Notes: generated from the sequence alone by a model not told the origin. Numbered from the stretch's first letter, positions 1-9,503 are shown. The stretch: DNA of 64,000 nt from Breoghania sp. (GCF_963674635.1 NZ_OY771475.1:2480001-2544000); one strand, 5' to 3'. Numbers and translations are program-made.

Positions 1-8
1 TCGGTCAC
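1..8 (-). CDS. 5' end of a gene controlled by the TPP riboswitch (partial)
   Basis: Only the first codons are in the window. On the minus strand AGGAG (19-15) is followed after 6 nt by GTG ACC GA, running off the left edge. The ATG at 13-11 cannot be the start because it hits TGA two codons later. The TPP riboswitch directly upstream implies a thiamine biosynthesis or transport gene (for example a thiamine ABC transporter or thiC). The product cannot be named from this window. Confidence 0.4.
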
Positions 9-67
9 TGCATTCTCCTGGAACCAGACGGAGGATGCGCGGCAAAGGGCAAAATACGCCCGGCGCT

Positions 68-151
68 CAATCCCTCCGCCGGCATGATCCGGATCAGGTT
101 ATACGGGTTGGCGGATGCCTCTCAGCCCGCCCAAGTCGGACAGGCACCCCG
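68..151 (-). ncRNA. TPP (thiamine pyrophosphate) riboswitch
   Basis: Read on the minus strand, the segment starts with GGGGTGCC, continues with the conserved GCTGAGAGGC and then the thi-box segment ACCTGATCCGGATCATGCC followed by GGCGGAGGGA. These are the canonical conserved elements of the THI-box aptamer in the right order and spacing. It lies about 60 nt upstream of the presumed GTG start at the left edge, the usual geometry for translational or transcriptional control of thiamine genes by TPP. No aptamer elements face the divergent DUF4186 gene. Confidence 0.95.
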
Positions 152-332
152 TTGAGTCGTTCCGGAGTTTAGGGCAAAGCCGCCGCAGGGCAAGGTTTGT
201 GAGCCGAACAAAACCTCACGCAGCGTTTTCGCGCTTTTGGTATGGGGAAAGCGCGCGCCCCCGCGCCCCGCGCTGCCGCCAGCGCTGCCCAATCGACTGG
301 ACAGGGGCGCGGCGGCGCGCGAAAATTCTTCC

Positions 333-791
333 ATGACTCACCCCCACCGCGCCCCCGTTCTTCCCGGCGAACAAGCAGATCTCTTCCCGCAAGAGCCCGC
401 CCGCGGAAGCGATCTTCAGGAAGGCGACACAGGCGCGCTGGACGCCCTGTTCGGACGGTTGTCGCGCTCGGCCTTTCGCGCGCGCTTCACGCTCGATGCG
501 AAGGAGCGCGCCTATGCGCTCACCAAGGGCCGCGATGCGCTGCGCCGTCATGCGGGCGACTTCATCGCCAAGCGGCTTGCGCCTGCGCAACCCGCCAATG
601 ACGGCAAGCAGACGCCGATGCGCGGGCACCCGGTTTTCGTCGCCCAGCACGCCACGGCCACCTGTTGCCGGGGCTGCCTTGCCAAGTGGCACGGAATGGA
701 ACCGGGCCGCTCTTTAAGCGAAGCCGAACAGCTTTATGTGGTGGAGGTGGTAATGGCCTGGATTACGCGCGATCTGGAGACACAACGTTGA
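333..791 (+). CDS. DUF4186 domain-containing protein
   Basis: A 152-residue soluble protein matching the DUF4186 family along its length. The signature includes RHAADFI-like RRHAGDFIAKRLAPA, the invariant NDGKQTPMRGHPVF stretch, and QHATATCCRGCL with a CC-x2-C cluster that could bind a metal. The molecular function of the family is not known. ATG at 333 is chosen over the upstream in-frame start at 237 because homologous sequence begins around residue 30. Its stop overlaps the start of the next gene (TTGA), so the two are probably translated together. Confidence 0.85.
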   Translation: MTHPHRAPVLPGEQADLFPQEPARGSDLQEGDTGALDALFGRLSRSAFRARFTLDAKERAYALTKGRDALRRHAGDFIAKRLAPAQPANDGKQTPMRGHPVFVAQHATATCCRGCLAKWHGMEPGRSLSEAEQLYVVEVVMAWITRDLETQR

Positions 792-1261
792 GCACCGGCA
801 CCCCCGCAACCCAGATGCTGAAAAAGGCGAAGATCGCCTTTCGCACGCATGAATATGACTTCGTCGCGGGCCAGCATCAGATTGGCCTTCACGCGGCAGA
901 GGCCGTCGGCCTTCCGCCCGATCAGGTGTTCAAGACGCTGATGATCGAGGTGGATGGCAAGCCTGCCTGCGCGGTCATCCCCTCCGACCACAGCCTTTCC
1001 ATGAAAAAGGTGGCCGCAGCACTTGGCGGAAAGTCGGCCTCGATGATGGACACGGCCAAGGCGGAAAAGCTGACGGGCTACCACAAGGGCGGCATCAGCC
1101 CCTTCGGCCAGCGCCGCAAATGCCCGACGGTGATGGACGCCAGCATCGAGGGTTTTGAGGAAGTCGTCATCAACGGCGGCAAGCGCGGGCTGATGGTGAT
1201 CCTGGCCCCGGCTGATGCGGTATGCGTGATCGGCGCGACGACGGCGGGGGTTTGTGCGTGA
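788..1261 (+). CDS. ybaK: YbaK/EbsC-type Cys-tRNA(Pro) deacylase
   Basis: A 157-residue YbaK/aminoacyl-tRNA-deacylase domain protein. Visible family marks are the lysine in the VFKTLMIE segment, LSMKKVAAALGGKSA, and the C-terminal GGISPFGQRRK with a glycine-rich binding loop, followed by GGKRGLMVILAP. Known family members hydrolyse Cys mischarged on tRNA(Pro) in the cytoplasm. I chose TTG at 788: GGAGA at 776-780 gives a 7-nt spacing and the start overlaps the DUF4186 stop. ATG at 815 is the alternative. The gene is the last one before the AT-rich insert. Confidence 0.88.
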   Translation: MSTGTPATQMLKKAKIAFRTHEYDFVAGQHQIGLHAAEAVGLPPDQVFKTLMIEVDGKPACAVIPSDHSLSMKKVAAALGGKSASMMDTAKAEKLTGYHKGGISPFGQRRKCPTVMDASIEGFEEVVINGGKRGLMVILAPADAVCVIGATTAGVCA

Positions 1262-1408
1262 TAGGATGCATTCGAACTGTATCTGTGTCGAGGCGAATTT
1301 ATTATTCTGAATTTCTATTATTATTGAAATTTTTACAACCACTTTTCTTTATCCACAATATAAATATATTACTATTTGTTCTGCAACAACAACGCAGATT
1401 ATATATAT

Positions 1409-1438
1409 TTGACAGTTTTATTTTATTCATGCCATATT
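1409..1438 (+). promoter_or_regulatory. Putative sigma70 promoter of the HEPN cassette
   Basis: A perfect TTGACA at 1409-1414 is followed after 18 bp by CATATT (1433-1438). It lies in a strongly AT-rich 217-bp leader ahead of the HEPN gene. The -10 match is only 4 of 6, so the call is tentative. Confidence 0.4.
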
Positions 1439-1478
1439 TCTCAAATTAATAACTCACTAATTTACGGAGGATTTGGGT

Positions 1479-2015
1479 TTGGCATTATCCCTTGCTCTAG
1501 TTGAGGAATTGATCTCAGCGCGCCGCAATCTACATGGAGGCGATAGGGGGGCGCCAAGACGCCTCGAAGATGGCAATCACGAAGGCCGTGCATTGAATCG
1601 GGCATGTGTGGTGATGTTGACATCCGCAATGCAAGCATACGTGGGTGAAGTATTTGTTGCCTGCTCTGAGAAAGCCTTCGGTCGAGTTTTGACCCCTGAT
1701 GAACGGAAGAATTACGATAGCACTTGGTCAAGATGGGGAAATCCAAGCGACAAAAACATTATAAACCTCTTTAGGAGACTAGGTATAAACGATGTTTTTG
1801 ATGGGCTCTCTTGGCAGGGACAATCAACGCCAACGTTGAAGAAAAATCTAGATAAAATGAATCAAGTGAGAAATTGCATTGCTCACGGTAGTGTAATTGC
1901 TATCGATGGGGCCGCTTTTTCACTAACGCTGAGTTGGATTAATCGATGGAAAAAAGTGTCCGAAAGCTTCGGATCCCGTTTCGAAGGCCATGCGTTAGGT
2001 AAAATTATCGCATAG
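1479..2015 (+). CDS. RiboL-PSP-HEPN-like domain protein (putative ribonuclease)
   Basis: A 178-residue, mostly helical protein. The N-terminal half has the ALNRACVVMLTSAMQAYV segment typical of RiboL-PSP-HEPN proteins; near residue 131 lies RNCIAHG, the Rx4-6H motif that forms the catalytic centre of HEPN ribonucleases. TTG at 1479 is preferred because GGAGG (1466-1470) sits 8 nt upstream; TTG at 1473 is too close. The gene is far more AT-rich than its surroundings and is followed 49 bp later by a membrane-protein gene in the same orientation. HEPN proteins commonly act as RNA-cleaving toxins or defence effectors. That role here is inference from motif and context. Confidence 0.8.
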   Translation: MALSLALVEELISARRNLHGGDRGAPRRLEDGNHEGRALNRACVVMLTSAMQAYVGEVFVACSEKAFGRVLTPDERKNYDSTWSRWGNPSDKNIINLFRRLGINDVFDGLSWQGQSTPTLKKNLDKMNQVRNCIAHGSVIAIDGAAFSLTLSWINRWKKVSESFGSRFEGHALGKIIA

Positions 2016-2064
2016 ACCATACCGAGATAATTATCGTCACCACCACAAAGATCATATATTAGCT

Positions 2065-2829
2065 ATGAAAGAAGAATACCACATCAGACAAAACTTATAC
2101 GTCCGTTGTTCAATGTTCACTTCCGACGAACTTCGACGACAAAAGCGCCTTGGCCTGAATAAAATAGATAAAGACGTTCTTGATGGTTTGATTAAACAGA
2201 AGTCAACCCTCGAGTCTCAGCAAACCTCAACAGCTCGCACACTTATAATATTCCTCTTTTTGTCATTTGTCTCTTGGAAGGGAGGGAACTTTAAAATTCC
2301 AGGTACCGGAGCTACAATTGAGGATATTCCTGCATTTCTAGAAATTAGCCTTATAATTTCTTCCTTTAGTGTATTGTTTATTTCATATTTATTTCTCTCT
2401 ATTCACCTATATAGCGCCATGATTTCCGCCACTGCGCAAACTGTGATGGCGGAGGATAAGCTTGATACTGACATTTTCGTCGCCTCAAGAGAACCAATGT
2501 GGCTATTCATAAAATACGCACGCAACTCTCCGGTAAACGGAAGATCCCCCGGATATGTGATATCAAAACTCGGCTCTGCGTATAACTACTTTCTGGTATC
2601 ATCAGCTTCTATTGTCATATCTATTTCATGGTTCCTTTCTATATTTTGCATTCTGTATCTTTGCCATGTAGGCCTATCAGATTCTTTTGCTGGCTGGATC
2701 GTCTACGCATTTTGTATTTTACTAATATTTATATCCATTACAACAATGCTTGCAATGCATATAAGCTTTAAAACCAAACTAGATTTCGAGCACCTAGAAC
2801 ACATAGAATCAAACAATTTTGACTCTTAG
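2065..2829 (+). CDS. Multi-pass membrane protein of unknown function, partner of the HEPN gene
   Basis: A 254-residue protein that I do not recognise. A charged N-terminus of about 50 residues precedes hydrophobic segments near residues 57-75, 92-116, 175-200 and 205-230, suggesting four membrane spans, with a soluble stretch of about 50 residues between spans 2 and 3 and a short acidic tail. No signal peptide or catalytic motif is seen. It lies 49 bp after the HEPN gene, has the same low GC, and is not preceded by a clear ribosome binding site, so it may depend on transcription from the HEPN promoter. It meets glcF tail to tail. A membrane-damage effector, sensor or anchor is possible but not shown. 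Confidence 0.7.
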   Translation: MKEEYHIRQNLYVRCSMFTSDELRRQKRLGLNKIDKDVLDGLIKQKSTLESQQTSTARTLIIFLFLSFVSWKGGNFKIPGTGATIEDIPAFLEISLIISSFSVLFISYLFLSIHLYSAMISATAQTVMAEDKLDTDIFVASREPMWLFIKYARNSPVNGRSPGYVISKLGSAYNYFLVSSASIVISISWFLSIFCILYLCHVGLSDSFAGWIVYAFCILLIFISITTMLAMHISFKTKLDFEHLEHIESNNFDS

Positions 2830-2869
2830 GATTTCGGCACAATTAATTTCAGAGAATAGAACAAAGTGA

Positions 2870-4231
<1,362 letters not shown>

Positions 4232-4306
4232 GGAAGTGTCCGGTCTTTTTTCAGCATTCCCGGCAGGGGCGGCATGGCAGCCGCCCTGCACGTTGAACGG
4301 GGACGG

Positions 4307-4672
4307 CTAGAACAGCCAGGTTTGGGGATCGGGGATCGGTTCGCCCCGGCTGATGGACTGAAGGCCCTTCACCGAGCGGATGATCAGCCACACCGCAACC
4401 ACGATGAACAGCAGGAAGCCGATGCCGACAAAGGTCAGCAATGTGGAGACGGCGGTGTAGAGCAGGCCGATCCAGAAGGTGCGGATCTGAAAGGTGTAGT
4501 GGGTGTCGGCAAGTGCCCCGCCCTTGCCCCGGTTGATATAGGCGAAGACAAGCCCCACCAGCCCCGTCAGGCCGACGAAGAAGGCGACCAGATAAAGGAT
4601 GTAGATGAGCTTGACGTTGTTTGCGCCCGGCTCGATGTAGCTGTCCGCGCCACCACTGCTCTGCATGCTCAT
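4307..4672 (-). CDS. DUF4870-family small membrane protein inside the glc operon
   Basis: A 121-residue protein with three or four hydrophobic segments (IYILYLVAFFVGLTGLVGLV, then FWIGLLYTAVSTLLTFVGIG and LLFIVVAVWLIIR) and short loops, matching DUF4870/COG3671-like membrane proteins. Function is unknown. GGGAGA at 4686-4681, 8 nt before ATG 4672, fixes the start. It sits between glcE (67-bp gap) and glcF (75-bp gap) on the same strand, so it is co-transcribed with the glycolate oxidase subunits. A role in anchoring the complex or in glycolate passage is possible, but only by position. Confidence 0.8.
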   Translation of the reverse strand: MSMQSSGGADSYIEPGANNVKLIYILYLVAFFVGLTGLVGLVFAYINRGKGGALADTHYTFQIRTFWIGLLYTAVSTLLTFVGIGFLLFIVVAVWLIIRSVKGLQSISRGEPIPDPQTWLF

Positions 4673-4739
4673 TTGCAATATCTCCCGTCTTCGCAACTGA
4701 AATCATGAGCCCTTGCGGGCCCGCGCCGGTAAAATTCCG

Positions 4740-5975
4740 TCAGACCCCGGCTACCATGCGACCCGGGTTCAGGATGCCGGAGGGATCGAACTGCGCCTTG
4801 AGCCGCCGCGAAAGAGCGGAAAGCGCAGGGTCCTGCGGCTGGAAGACATCCACGCCCGCCCGTGTCGCCGCATCAGCGCGGATGAGCGTGGCGTGACCGC
4901 CGCCCGTCTCTGTCACCGCTGCGCGCACCTCCTCGGCATGCGCCTCGCCATCGGCAAAGCGCAGCCAGATCAGCCCGCCCGACCAGTCGTAATAGGCACT
5001 GAAATCGGCGGAGCGGCGCAGCGCGGCCACGAAACAGGCCCCGGAGGCGGGCGCGACCGAGACCCGCCACACCGGCGTCTCATCGCCCCAGAAGGGTTCC
5101 ACATCGCGGATCGCCCGCCACAGGGCGCGTGAGGCGTCGCCGTCGATGCGCTGTACGGGGCCGGTCTCGCGGGCGAGTTTGGCGAGCTTTTCGAACCGAT
5201 AGTCGACCGACGGCGCAAAGCCCTCAAGCCGCACCAGCGTTACGGGCGTCTGTCCGGTTACGCCGGCCTCGGAAATAGCGGGATCGGCGAAGCCTTTCGC
5301 AAGCCCCACGGGCAGATGCGCGGCGGAGGCCGCTTCCGCAGAGGTTCCCATCGCGCGGCAGAGCATGTCGATGGCGGCGTCATCGGCAAGCCCCTCGATG
5401 AGGACGCTCGTCTCCGTCGGTGGGGCGGGCAGCACTTTCAGGGACAGGGCGGTGGTGACGGCAAGCGTGCCCCATGAGCCTGCAAGACCGCGCGAAAGAT
5501 CGTAGCCGGTGACGTTTTTCACCACCGTGCCGCCGGACTTGAAGACCTCGCCGCGCCCCGAGACCGCGTGAATGCCCAGCACATGATCGCGCGCCGCGCC
5601 ATGCTTCAGCCGTTTGGGGCCGGAAAGGTTCGCCGCCAGCATGCCCCCCAGCGTCGCCTTGCCGGGCTCACCGCCTAACAGCGGGCCATAATCCATCGGC
5701 TCGAAGGCGAATTCCTGCCCGCTTTCGGCAAGCAGTTTCTCCACCTCGGCAAGCGGCGTTGCGGCCCTGGCGGTGATCACCAGCTCTTCCGGCTCGTAAG
5801 TCTCGACGCCGGAAAGACCCGAAACATCAAGCACCTGCGCCGCCTGCACGGGGCGGCCCAGCTTGCGCTTGGAGCCGCCGCCCAGGATTTCCAGCGGCTG
5901 GCTTTCGGCCGCCGCCCAGGCGACGACCTCACGCACCTCGTCTGCATCGGTGGGGTGGAAATGGCGGTCAGTCAT
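4740..5975 (-). CDS. glcE: Glycolate oxidase FAD-binding subunit GlcE
   Basis: A 411-residue FAD_binding_4 protein, the smaller of the two flavoprotein subunits of glycolate oxidase. Visible marks are the early GGGSKRKLG FAD loop, GGMLAANLSGPKR, the segment SGGTVVKNVTGYDLSRGLAGSWGTL and the C-terminal FDPSGILNPGRMV. ATG 5975 is supported by AGAGG with a 6-nt spacer; upstream in-frame residues are unrelated to the family. It follows glcD by 16 bp and is co-transcribed with it. Confidence 0.95.
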   Translation of the reverse strand: MTDRHFHPTDADEVREVVAWAAAESQPLEILGGGSKRKLGRPVQAAQVLDVSGLSGVETYEPEELVITARAATPLAEVEKLLAESGQEFAFEPMDYGPLLGGEPGKATLGGMLAANLSGPKRLKHGAARDHVLGIHAVSGRGEVFKSGGTVVKNVTGYDLSRGLAGSWGTLAVTTALSLKVLPAPPTETSVLIEGLADDAAIDMLCRAMGTSAEAASAAHLPVGLAKGFADPAISEAGVTGQTPVTLVRLEGFAPSVDYRFEKLAKLARETGPVQRIDGDASRALWRAIRDVEPFWGDETPVWRVSVAPASGACFVAALRRSADFSAYYDWSGGLIWLRFADGEAHAEEVRAAVTETGGGHATLIRADAATRAGVDVFQPQDPALSALSRRLKAQFDPSGILNPGRMVAGV

Positions 5976-5991
5976 CCAGAACCTCTGGCAT

Positions 5992-7488
5992 CTAGAACCT
6001 TGGAATATCCGGGAATGGCAGCTGGCCACCATGAACATGCATGCGGCCAAGCTCGGCGCAGCGGTGGAGCTGGGGGAACACCTTGCCCGGATTGAGCAGC
6101 TGCTTGTCGTCGAAGGCGCATTTCACGCGCTGCTGATGCGCGAGATCGACCTCGTTGAACATCTCGCCCATGAGATCGCGCTTTTCCACGCCCACGCCGT
6201 GTTCGCCGGTCAGCACACCGCCCACCGCCACGCAGAGACGCAGGATATCCGCGCCGAATTCCTCCGCGCGCTCCAGTTCGCCCGGGTTGTTCGCATCATA
6301 GAGAATGAGAGGGTGCATGTTGCCGTCCCCCGCGTGGAAGACATTGGCGACGCGCAAGCCGTGCTTTTTCGAAAGCTCCTGCATGCGCTCCAGCACTTCC
6401 GGCAGTGCTTTGCGCGGAATGGTGCCATCCATGCAGAGATAGTCGGGCGAGATGCGCCCCACAGCGGGAAAGGCCGCCTTGCGCCCCGCCCAGAAGGTGG
6501 CGCGTTCCTCTTCCGAACGCGACACCCGAGACGAGGTGCAGCCATTGCGCCCGGCAATCGCGGCGACCTCTTCCAAAAGGTGATCGACTTCCGCCTCCGG
6601 GCCGTCCAGTTCCACAATCAGCAGCGCCTCGGCATCGAGCGGATAGTCGGCGTGGACGAAATCCTCCGCCGCGTGGATGGCGGGCTTGTCCATCATCTCC
6701 ATGCCTGCCGGGATGATGCCCGCGCCGATGATGTCGGCAACGCATTGTCCAGCGCTTTGCGAGGAGGAAAAGCCCACCAGCACGGCGCGCGCGGTTTCCG
6801 GCTTTTGCAGGATGCGTACCGTCACCTCGGTGACGACGGCCAGAAGGCCCTCCGATCCGGTCATGATGCCGAGAAGGTCGTAAGCCTCGCTATCCAGATG
6901 CTTGCCGCCGAGCCGGATCACCTCGCCGGTGATCAGCACCATTTCGATCCCCAGCACGTTGTTGGTGGTGAGGCCGTATTTCAACGAGTGAACGCCGCCG
7001 GAATTTTCCGCGATGTTTCCGCCGATGGAACAGGCGATCTGGGAGGACGGATCCGGCGCGTAATAAAACCCCTCATGCTCCACTGCGCGGGTAATGCCCA
7101 GATTGGTGACGCCAGGCTGCGTGACGACGGCGCGGTTGGGGTAATCGATATCGAGGATGCGGTTGAACTTCATCATCGACAGCAGAACGCCGTCTTCCAG
7201 CGGCAGCGCGCCGCCGGACAGCGACGTGCCCGCCCCGCGCGGCACGACCTTGACGTCGTTGTCATGGCAATATTTCAAAACGGCGGAGACCTGCTCCACC
7301 GTGGAGGGCAGAACCACCACCATCGGCATCTGCCGATAGGCGGTCAGCGCGTCCGTTTCATAGGCGCGCATCTCCTCCTCGCGGGCGATCACGCCCTCCC
7401 CCGGCACGATCTTTCGCAACGCCGACACGATTTCCGCGCGGCGCGCAAGAACGGCCTTGTCGGCCTCGGGCATTACTAGCCCCGACAT
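5992..7488 (-). CDS. glcD: Glycolate oxidase catalytic subunit GlcD
   Basis: A 498-residue FAD-linked oxidase, the catalytic subunit that oxidises glycolate to glyoxylate. It has an N-terminal FAD_binding_4 domain with VVPRGAGTSLSGG, then CSIGGNIAENSGGVHSLKYG, and a C-terminal FAD-oxidase domain containing VFHAGDGNMHP and GEHGVGVEKR. GGGAGGA lies just upstream of ATG 7488. It is the first gene of the glc operon and is transcribed away from a LysR gene 350 bp upstream. Confidence 0.96.
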   Translation of the reverse strand: MSGLVMPEADKAVLARRAEIVSALRKIVPGEGVIAREEEMRAYETDALTAYRQMPMVVVLPSTVEQVSAVLKYCHDNDVKVVPRGAGTSLSGGALPLEDGVLLSMMKFNRILDIDYPNRAVVTQPGVTNLGITRAVEHEGFYYAPDPSSQIACSIGGNIAENSGGVHSLKYGLTTNNVLGIEMVLITGEVIRLGGKHLDSEAYDLLGIMTGSEGLLAVVTEVTVRILQKPETARAVLVGFSSSQSAGQCVADIIGAGIIPAGMEMMDKPAIHAAEDFVHADYPLDAEALLIVELDGPEAEVDHLLEEVAAIAGRNGCTSSRVSRSEEERATFWAGRKAAFPAVGRISPDYLCMDGTIPRKALPEVLERMQELSKKHGLRVANVFHAGDGNMHPLILYDANNPGELERAEEFGADILRLCVAVGGVLTGEHGVGVEKRDLMGEMFNEVDLAHQQRVKCAFDDKQLLNPGKVFPQLHRCAELGRMHVHGGQLPFPDIPRF

Positions 7489-7838
7489 GGCATCCTCCCT
7501 GCCTCGTCGTCACCGGCTCGCATATGGCGCGAACCAGCCTCCCACTTTCCTCACACATACTATCTTTCGCTTGCCGCGTTGAGCGGATAATCCGCACTTT
7601 CATATATTCCCCAGCGTTGAAAGTGACCGCGCCGCCCCTGCCGCCCCGCAAACGAGCGTAAAGCGACAGCGTCTGCAGGCAAAAACCTCTCGGCAATGTC
7701 GTCGGTGAAACCGGTCGAAGGCGCGCGACAAGCGGAGAGCCTTGCGCTTATTCTTGCCGCCAAATTGAAAATGCCGGGCGGTGGCGTTGGTGAGGCGCTG
7801 TCGCGAACCGGCCTTCTTTCGGGAGCAGACGGAGCCGC
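7489..7838. other. Divergent regulatory region between glcD and the LysR gene
   Basis: This 350-bp region holds no convincing gene. It must contain the glc operon promoter (minus) and the LysR promoter (plus). The only clear symmetric element is a short palindrome at 7583-7595, listed separately. Short ORFs here run in shadow frames and lack ribosome binding sites. Confidence 0.6.
7583..7595. promoter_or_regulatory. Palindrome in the glcD/LysR intergenic region
   Basis: GCGGAT-A-ATCCGC is a perfect inverted repeat with 6-bp arms, about 95 bp upstream of the glcD start. Position and symmetry fit an operator for the divergent LysR protein, but a single short palindrome in GC-rich DNA is weak evidence. 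Confidence 0.35.
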
Positions 7839-8783
7839 ATGAACGATTTCGCGGATATGGAGATCTTTGCAAGGGTGGTCACCGCAGGCAGCATGTCGGC
7901 TGCAGGGCGTGAGATGGGGCTTTCGCCCGCCGTCGTCTCAAAACGGCTGCGACGTCTTGAGGACCGGCTCGGCACCCGGCTACTTCAACGCACCACGCGC
8001 CAGATTGCGCTGACCGAGGCGGGCCAGGGCTATTTCGAACGCGTGACCGCCATCCTCACACAGGTGGAGGAGGCAGAATCCTTCGTGACCCGGCGTTCCG
8101 GCATCGCCAAGGGACGTCTCAAGGTTGCGGCTCCCACCTCGTTTGGCCGAAAGCACATTGCACCGCACCTGTTGCCGTTTCTCGACGCCAACCCGGACCT
8201 TTCCGTCGACCTGGAACTGTCGGACAACTTCGTCGATATCGTTGGAGAAGGCTACGACCTCGCCATCAGGATTGCCGAGCTTTCCGATTCAAGCCTTGTG
8301 GCGAAGCGGCTCGCGCGCATTCATCGCGTCTTGTGCGCCAGCCCGACCTATCTGGAGCGTCACGGAACGCCGCGCACGATTGCTGATCTCGCCGGACACA
8401 CCTGCCTTGCCGCGGCCAATCAGGATCCGTGGCGGCTCGACGGGCCGGACGGACCTGTCATTGTTCGCGCACACGGGCGGCTTGCCACCAATTCCAACGA
8501 GGTTGTGCTGCAGGCGGTGCGCGCGGGTGTCGGCGTGGCGCTGCGCTCCACATGGGACGTGGGCGCGGATCTTCGCGAGGGAAGGCTCCAGGTGGTGCTT
8601 CCCGAATACCGCGCCTCGCGACATGTGGCTATCTACGCCGTCTATCCTTCGCGCCGCTTTCTGCCCGCCAAGGTCCGCGTCTTCATCGACTATCTGGCCG
8701 CGCTCTACGGGCCCGAGCCCTATTGGGACGAAGGACTGGACGAAACGCTCGCACAGGCTCCCGTTTCTTCCAACGCACCATGA
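7839..8783 (+). CDS. LysR-family transcriptional regulator, divergent from glcDEF
   Basis: A 314-residue LysR-type regulator. The N-terminal winged helix-turn-helix is clear (SMSAAGREMGLSPAVVSKRL, then RLLQRTTRQIALTEAG), followed by an effector-binding domain beginning near GRLKVAAPTSFGRKHIAP. The sequence resembles the DmlR/CrgA-type branch. LysR proteins often control the operon they diverge from, so it is a candidate regulator of glcDEF, sensing glycolate or a related acid; that link is inferred from position. The start ATG 7839 is preceded by GGAG. Confidence 0.9.
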   Translation: MNDFADMEIFARVVTAGSMSAAGREMGLSPAVVSKRLRRLEDRLGTRLLQRTTRQIALTEAGQGYFERVTAILTQVEEAESFVTRRSGIAKGRLKVAAPTSFGRKHIAPHLLPFLDANPDLSVDLELSDNFVDIVGEGYDLAIRIAELSDSSLVAKRLARIHRVLCASPTYLERHGTPRTIADLAGHTCLAAANQDPWRLDGPDGPVIVRAHGRLATNSNEVVLQAVRAGVGVALRSTWDVGADLREGRLQVVLPEYRASRHVAIYAVYPSRRFLPAKVRVFIDYLAALYGPEPYWDEGLDETLAQAPVSSNAP

Positions 8784-8951
8784 CTTGGGCTACGTCATAT
8801 CACTGGCAACGTTCATTGGTACCATTGCCGGTTGGGGTCTGATCTGATTTAGTCGCTCGGTCAGGATGATACCCTGTGGAACTCGGTAACGCGATGCAGC
8901 GTTGTTCTGATCATGCGGCCAGGCAGATCCTGCCTTTCGAATACAATATAT

Positions 8952-8971
8952 ACATATGTTAATTCATATGT
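8952..8971. promoter_or_regulatory. Inverted repeat upstream of the cytochrome c gene
   Basis: ACATATG-ttaatt-CATATGT, perfect 7-bp arms with a 6-nt spacer, inside a short AT-rich patch 66 bp upstream of the cytochrome c start. It could be a transcription-factor site or part of the promoter. Confidence 0.4.
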
Positions 8972-9036
8972 TTGTATGTATTCTGTTCGGCACATCAGCA
9001 ATGCGACATGCCCGAAATGGAATGGGAGAATTCAAT

Positions 9037-9435
9037 ATGAAACGAATGATGGTCATCGCTGGCGCGGCGCTTCTGGCCACGGCCACGGCGGCGCTCGCTG
9101 ACGGCGATCCGGCAAAGGGTGAGAAGGTCTTCCGCAAGTGCAAGGCCTGCCATGCCATTGGCGAGGGCGCCAAGAACCGCGTGGGCCCCGAGCTGAACGG
9201 CATCATCGGTCGCAAGATCGCTTCCGTGGAGAGCTTCAAGTACTCCAAGGGCATGGAAGAGTTCGCGACGACCCACGACGTGTGGTCTGAGGAACTGATG
9301 CACGAATATCTGCCCAAGCCGCGCGATCTCGTGAAAGGCACCAAGATGGCCTTTGCCGGGCTGAAGAAGGACGAGGATATTTCGGATCTCGTCGCCTATC
9401 TCGCCCAGTTCAACGAAGACGGCAGCATGAAATAG
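9037..9435 (+). CDS. Periplasmic class I cytochrome c (c2-like)
   Basis: A 132-residue cytochrome with a cleavable signal peptide (MKRMMVIAGAALLATATAALA). The heme attachment site is C35-K-A-C38-H39, followed by AIGEGAKNRVGPELNGIIGR, typical of c2-type cytochromes; M104 in KGTKMAFAGL is the likely sixth ligand. It would act as a soluble periplasmic electron carrier. The start at 9037 is set by GGGAG at 9024-9028 and the signal peptide. The gene stands alone between a LysR gene and a convergent FUSC gene, and ends in a strong terminator. Confidence 0.93.
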   Translation: MKRMMVIAGAALLATATAALADGDPAKGEKVFRKCKACHAIGEGAKNRVGPELNGIIGRKIASVESFKYSKGMEEFATTHDVWSEELMHEYLPKPRDLVKGTKMAFAGLKKDEDISDLVAYLAQFNEDGSMK

Positions 9436-9472
9436 GCCGCAAGCCTTTACCCCCGCTTGCGCCGATCTGAAC

Positions 9473-9503
9473 AAAAGGCCGGACTTTTTGGTCCGGCCTT
9501 TTT
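9473..9503 (+). terminator. Bidirectional rho-independent terminator
   Basis: AAAGGCCGGAC-ttttt-GGTCCGGCCTTTTT forms a GC-rich stem flanked by A- and T-runs on both sides. It can end the cytochrome c transcript and also the convergent FUSC operon. Confidence 0.92.

Noticed and set aside
1262..2829. Reading the HEPN/membrane block as a prophage remnant or insertion sequence
   Set aside because: No transposase, integrase, terminal inverted repeats or tRNA attachment site were seen around it; only composition and gene content are unusual.
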